Source: Myxococcus xanthus
GTDB lineage: Bacteria > Myxococcota > Myxococcia > Myxococcales > Myxococcaceae
Length of the DNA: 64,000 nt
Reading direction: 5' to 3'
Assembly: GCF_006402735.1 (NCBI RefSeq)
Contig: NZ_CP017174.1
Coordinates: forward strand, 3,475,001 to 3,539,000
Made by a program: the position numbers and the translations under genes. Numbering within the stretch: the first letter of the stretch is position 1; each line of letters opens with the position of its first letter. Below are positions 60,592 through 64,000 of the stretch, piece after piece. The notes under the pieces are model-generated. The model saw only the letters and a list, made by a program, of their open reading frames with translations, made no database searches and had not been told where the DNA came from.

Positions 60592-61542
60592 ATGCCGAGT
60601 CGCGAGGAACAGATCGCCGGGGGAATCTACGGATTGCTGGTGGGGGATGCCTTGGGCGTGCCCTACGAGTTCCACGCACCCGCGCGGATTCCACCGCCCG
60701 AGGACATCGACTTCCAGCCGCCCGAGGGCTTCCAGCGCGCGCATGACGGGGTTCAGCCGGGGACCTGGTCCGACGATGGCGCGCATGCGCTGTGCCTGCT
60801 GGACTCGTTGCTCTTCCATGGGCGATTGGACCCGGAAGACCTGGGCCGCCGCCTGGTGAACTGGCTGGAGTGGGGCTACCTCGCGGTGGACGGCCAGGTG
60901 TTCGACGTGGGCATCCAGACACGCACGGCCCTGGCCGCGGTCCACGCCGGGACGCCCGCGCTGATGGCCGGCCCCAAGGGCGAACGAGACAATGGCAATG
61001 GCTCGTTGATGCGCGTGCTGCCATTGGCGCTCTGGCATTCAGGCAATGACGCGAAGCTCGCCTCGGACGCGATGACACAGTCGCGTGTCACGCATGGACA
61101 CATGCGCTCCCAGGTGTGCTGTGCGCTGTATTGCTTGTGGGCCCGCCGCATCCTCCAGGGCGCGCGTGCTTCGGATGCATGGACGGACGCGGTGGAGACG
61201 TTCCGCAATCTGTATCCCGAAGGCTTCGAGGCTCGCACCGAACTGGACACGCAGGTCCTGCCGCCGGGCTGGGAGGAGATTCGAGGCACGGGCACGGGCT
61301 ACGTGGTGGATTGCCTCCGCTCCGCGCGCCAGTGCGTGGTCGAGCACGACACCTACGAGCAGGTGGTGAAGGCCGCGGTGCGCCTGGGCCGGGATACCGA
61401 CACCACCGCGGCGGTGGCGGGAGGTATCGCCGGGCTCATCCACGGCGTGAATGGCATCCCCGCGCGTTGGCGTGAGTCGTTGCGCGGGGGCGGGTTGTTG
61501 CATCCTGTGTTACAGAAGCTGCTCAGGTGCGCCGTGAGTTGA
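60592..61542 (+). CDS. ADP-ribosylglycohydrolase family protein
   Basis: The 316-residue protein belongs to the DraG/ARH family. It has the opening GGIYGLLVGDALGVPYEF, the first metal-binding block TWSDDGAHALCLLDSLL, the NGNGSLMRVLPLAL motif and the C-terminal GRDTDTTAAVAGGIAGLIHG with the Asp pair that binds magnesium. Family members remove ADP-ribose from Arg (dinitrogenase reductase) or Ser residues or hydrolyse related conjugates. No draT or nif gene is nearby, so a nitrogenase role is unlikely. A strong ribosome binding site-like GGGGGAGG lies about ten bases before ATG 60592. The substrate is unknown. Confidence 0.9.
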   Translation: MPSREEQIAGGIYGLLVGDALGVPYEFHAPARIPPPEDIDFQPPEGFQRAHDGVQPGTWSDDGAHALCLLDSLLFHGRLDPEDLGRRLVNWLEWGYLAVDGQVFDVGIQTRTALAAVHAGTPALMAGPKGERDNGNGSLMRVLPLALWHSGNDAKLASDAMTQSRVTHGHMRSQVCCALYCLWARRILQGARASDAWTDAVETFRNLYPEGFEARTELDTQVLPPGWEEIRGTGTGYVVDCLRSARQCVVEHDTYEQVVKAAVRLGRDTDTTAAVAGGIAGLIHGVNGIPARWRESLRGGGLLHPVLQKLLRCAVS

Positions 61543-61597
61543 GTTTGACCCGGCGCCGCAAAATGCAACCAAGGCTGATTTTCCCGGGGTGCGGTTG

Positions 61598-62838
61598 ACT
61601 GCGGTTTATCGAAGGATGCCTCCAGCCGTGCGCTCGTGAAGGCGCTTCCTTCCGGCCGGCACACGCTGCGGGTGACGGCCGAGGGTTTCGAGCCCGTCTG
61701 GAAAGTGGTGCAGGTCGGCGCCGCGTCGGCGGTGCCGCCGCAGCTCTCCGTGGAGCTGCGCGCCGGCGCCGCGGTGTCGGGCACGGTGGTGGACGCGCGC
61801 GGTGCCCCGGTGCCCAGACCTCGGTGGATGCGCGGGGGCCTTCCAGATGGAGGACCTGCGCCGTCGGCGGGTCGCGGTGGCGGCCGTCCATGATGCCGCG
61901 TCGTCGTCCACCCGCTACGTCGACCTCTCTCAGGACGGCGCGGGCTCGGCGGTGGAGCTGGTGCTGGATGCAACGGGCGTGGTGCGTGGGAGCGTGGAGT
62001 TCGCCAACGGCGAACCCGTGGGCGAAGCCGTCATCGTGGCCGAGCCCGCCAGCGCGCTGGTGCGCGGCCGCGTGGAGGGCACGCTGCGCGGCAAGCACGT
62101 CACCGTCGCGGACCCGGGCGGACGGTTCGAGGTCCGAGGCCTCGTCCACGGGACATACAACCTGCGAGCCGCGGCGCTCGGCATCCCCCTGCACCAGCGG
62201 CTGTCGTGGATGGGAACGCCGGTCCGCGTGGAGACGGGCGGCTCCGAAGTGGTCGTGCGAATGCGCCGGGGCGGCAGCCTGTCCGGCCAGGTGCGCCTGG
62301 AGGACGGCGCGGTGCCAGCCGCCTTCACCGTCACGCTGCGAGGCGGCTCCGGCACGTCGTTTGGCGGCGGCGATGGCCGCTTCCCGGTTAACGGCATCCC
62401 CGCGGGCGAGTACACCGTGTTCGTCTCCGGCCCTGGTTTCCTCACGAAGTCATTGCCCGCGCTGAAGGTGGAGGAGGACCAGGACACGAACCTGGGCGCG
62501 GTGGCCCTCTCGCGCGGACGCCGGCTCACCGGCCGGGTGGCGAGCGCGGCCGGGGCGCCAGTGCGGGCCACCGTCACCGTGTCGCAGCAGCTGCGCGGCT
62601 GCGCGGTAATGGTGGGCTCGGCGGCGGAGCTGGAGCACGGCCTGCAGCAGGTGAGCAGCGACGCGGAGGGGCACTTCGTGTTGGAAGGCCTGCCCATCTC
62701 CATCCTGCAGCTCGGAGCCGAGCACCCCGTGGAGGGCCGTTCCGCCTTCGTGCGGGTGGAGGAGGGCGTCCCAGTGTCAGCCTGTGAGCGTGTCGCTGGC
62801 CCCTCCGGAGCAGCTGATGATGGTCACCATGCCCACCC
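61598..62838 (+). pseudogene. Decayed carboxypeptidase-regulatory-like domain protein
   Basis: Several repeats of the carboxypeptidase-regulatory-like (beta-sandwich) type are readable but spread over different frames. The first part reads DASSRALVKALPSGRHTLRV from about 61608 in one frame. Near 61810-61850 the reading has to shift at least once to continue with GAFQMEDL. The main piece then runs to about 62770 with units such as DPGGRFEVRGLVHGTYNLRA and GDGRFPVNGIPAGEYTVFVS. Near 62775-62790 another shift is needed to recover the ending VSLAPPEQLMMVTMPTP and a TGA at 62836-62838. No start, signal peptide or complete 5' end exists. The most likely history is a 5'-truncated, frameshifted copy of a large surface repeat protein. 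Confidence 0.8.
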
Positions 62839-63144
62839 CCTGACACATGCCACGGTTGTTCAACGCTTGTTCAATCCCTGTCGATGGAACGAGCGGGTGA
62901 CGGTGTGTTTCACACCGTCATCAACGAGCCCCGAGGGCAAGTTGCATGTTTCTGCTGGAACAGTCTGCTTATTCCGACAAGTTTGGATTGCCAGGGGTAT
63001 GTAAGGGGTTAGGATGGCGACTCATCCGGGGGGGCCGGAATGGCCGGGGTGAGTCACGCAATGATTGACCAGGATGTGGGCGCGCCTGTGCTTCGGGGGC
63101 GATTCGGCCATACACGCGGGGAGAACGTGCGGACGGAGGGTACC
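62839..63144 (+). promoter_or_regulatory. 306-bp gap with direct repeat and palindrome upstream of the kinase gene
   Basis: No gene is seen here. TTGTTCAA occurs twice (62856-62863 and 62867-62874), 11 bases apart, one helical turn, as for a tandem operator. A palindrome, TGACGGTGTG (62898-62907) with CACACCGTCA (62911-62920) around TTT, follows. The region is less GC-rich than the surroundings. These could be a terminator remnant of the decayed gene or regulatory sites for the histidine kinase gene downstream. Confidence 0.35.
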
Positions 63145-64000
63145 GTGTCAACGGAGACTTCCGGCAACATGGGGCTCACACGTGGGGTCGACGCGCTGGA
63201 GGTGCGGGTGGAAGCACTGCTCGGCGAGCACCTGGAGGCCGTGCGACGGCGGGTGGACTCTCGCTTCGCCGTGCTGATGGTGGGGCAGTGGCTGGTCGCC
63301 ATCGCGGTGGCGGCGGTGTTGTCGCCCTTCGCCTGGCAGGGGACGTCGCGGGTGGTGCATCCCCATCTGCACGTGGCGGTGGTGCTGGGGGGCCTGCTGT
63401 CCGCCTTCCCGCTGGTGCTGGTGCGGCTGCGGGCCGGGGACGTCGTCACGCGGCACGTGGTGGCGGTAGCGCAGATGCTCTGGGCCGCGCTCTTCATCCA
63501 CCTGACGGGCGGCCGCATCGAAACGCACTTCTATGTGTTCGGCTCGCTGGCCTTCCTGGCCTTCTACCGGGACCCGGCGGTGATGGCGACCGCCACCGTC
63601 ACGGCGGTGCTGGAGCACTGCCTGCGCGGCATCTGGTGGCCGGAGTCCATCTTCGGCGTGTCGAACCCCGCGTGGTGGCGCTTCCTGGAGCACGCCTTCT
63701 GGATGGTGTTCGTCAACGGGGTGCTGGTGATTGCGTGCCGCGAGACGCTGGGGGAGATGCGGCGCGTGGCGGTGCAACAGGTGTTGCTGGAGGGCGCGTA
63801 CGCGAACGAGCGCGTGGACCATGAGCATGCGCTGGCACGCGCGCGCCGGGAGATGAGCTCCTACCGCGAGCAGGCCGCGCGGGTGGAGAAGCTGGCGGCG
63901 GTGGGGCGGATGACGGCGACGGTGAGCCACGAGCTGCGCAACCCGCTGGCCGCGGCCCGCACCGCCAACGCCGTGGTCGTCCGTCACCTGCGCAAGCTGG
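63145..64000 (+). CDS. Membrane histidine kinase, N-terminal part (runs off window)
   Basis: The open frame begins at GTG 63145 (GGAGGG four bases upstream) and continues past the window end, giving about 285 residues here. It has a hydrophobic N-terminal domain of about six membrane helices (about 30-205), including the polar motif HLTGGRIETHFYVFGSLAFL between helices, a membrane sensor module seen in many proteobacterial kinases. A helical linker follows (residues about 215-250), then a HisKA H-box (VSHELRNPLAAA; phospho-His near residue 264). The ATPase domain and any receiver lie outside the window. ATG 63169 and GTG 63127 are alternative starts. The signal it senses and its partner regulator are unknown. 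Confidence 0.85.
   Translation, partial: MSTETSGNMGLTRGVDALEVRVEALLGEHLEAVRRRVDSRFAVLMVGQWLVAIAVAAVLSPFAWQGTSRVVHPHLHVAVVLGGLLSAFPLVLVRLRAGDVVTRHVVAVAQMLWAALFIHLTGGRIETHFYVFGSLAFLAFYRDPAVMATATVTAVLEHCLRGIWWPESIFGVSNPAWWRFLEHAFWMVFVNGVLVIACRETLGEMRRVAVQQVLLEGAYANERVDHEHALARARREMSSYREQAARVEKLAAVGRMTATVSHELRNPLAAARTANAVVVRHLRKL

Noticed and set aside
60592-61542. ADP-ribosylglycohydrolase as part of a toxin-antitoxin or nitrogenase-control pair
   Set aside because: No ADP-ribosyltransferase or nif gene is encoded nearby in the window.

Overview
The window is a GC-rich, gene-dense piece of a myxobacterial chromosome, almost certainly a Myxococcus species. The strongest evidence is a full-length aglZ (pseudo-receiver plus very long coiled coil, 3628-8019). 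Downstream lie a TolQ/TolR/TolR set matching the gliding-motility genes aglX/aglV and an O-antigen-polymerase/glycosyltransferase pair matching the spore-coat genes exoM/exoN. From memory, the gene order is collinear with M. xanthus DK1622 MXAN_2987 to about MXAN_3034. I have not checked this by alignment. Nearly all genes have strongly GC-biased third codon positions, which produces many long antisense shadow frames. No rRNA, tRNA, CRISPR array or intact mobile element was found.

Layout. 1-3056 (minus): partial ilvE with its own promoter, a patatin-like phospholipase and a MoxR-type AAA+ ATPase. 3246-8019: a small membrane protein converging on aglZ, with three stacked inverted repeats between them. 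8119-15563: a putative alpha-glucan module made of a GT4 glycosyltransferase with a long repetitive tail, a Rho_N/SAP-DUF4912 protein with 15 GASDxRY repeats, and a GH57 branching enzyme. 15661-19700: HtrA/DegP-type protease, SGNH esterase, and a membrane diguanylate cyclase whose periplasmic part carries a single CxxCH haem motif. 19879-26651: laccase-domain protein, CpoB-like TPR lipoprotein, secreted LysM protein, dprA and topA. 26812-28675: TolQ-TolR-TolR motor genes. 28718-37871: variant DksA-like protein, trmFO, beta-propeller lipoprotein, an unrecognised EF-hand membrane protein, xerC and an SLC13-type transporter. 37942-45380: hslVU, argD, and a J-domain-TPR / DnaK / TPR chaperone trio with a good promoter. 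45384-48544 (minus): two hot-dog dehydratase subunits, an extended SDR/thioester-reductase-like protein, coaE and a BamE/SmpA-like secreted protein. 48672-54887: tetrahaem cytochrome, engB, DUF6178-like protein, exoM, exoN and a DUF4097-like protein. 54987-61542: pyrD, adenosine-deaminase-like protein, Smr-domain protein, DjlA-like protein, folD, methyltransferase and ADP-ribosylglycohydrolase. 61598-62838: decayed carboxypeptidase-regulatory-like gene. 63145-end: start of a membrane histidine kinase.

The genes connect around two themes. One is the cell envelope and movement: AglZ, the TolQR motor proteins, CpoB-like and LysM proteins, HtrA, and spore-coat polymer synthesis, the last with a candidate sigma-54 promoter in front of exoM. 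The other is housekeeping: pyrimidine, folate, CoA and arginine synthesis, topoisomerase, protein quality control and tRNA modification. The least understood parts are the repeat-rich proteins beside aglZ, the haem-motif cyclase, and the chaperone trio.
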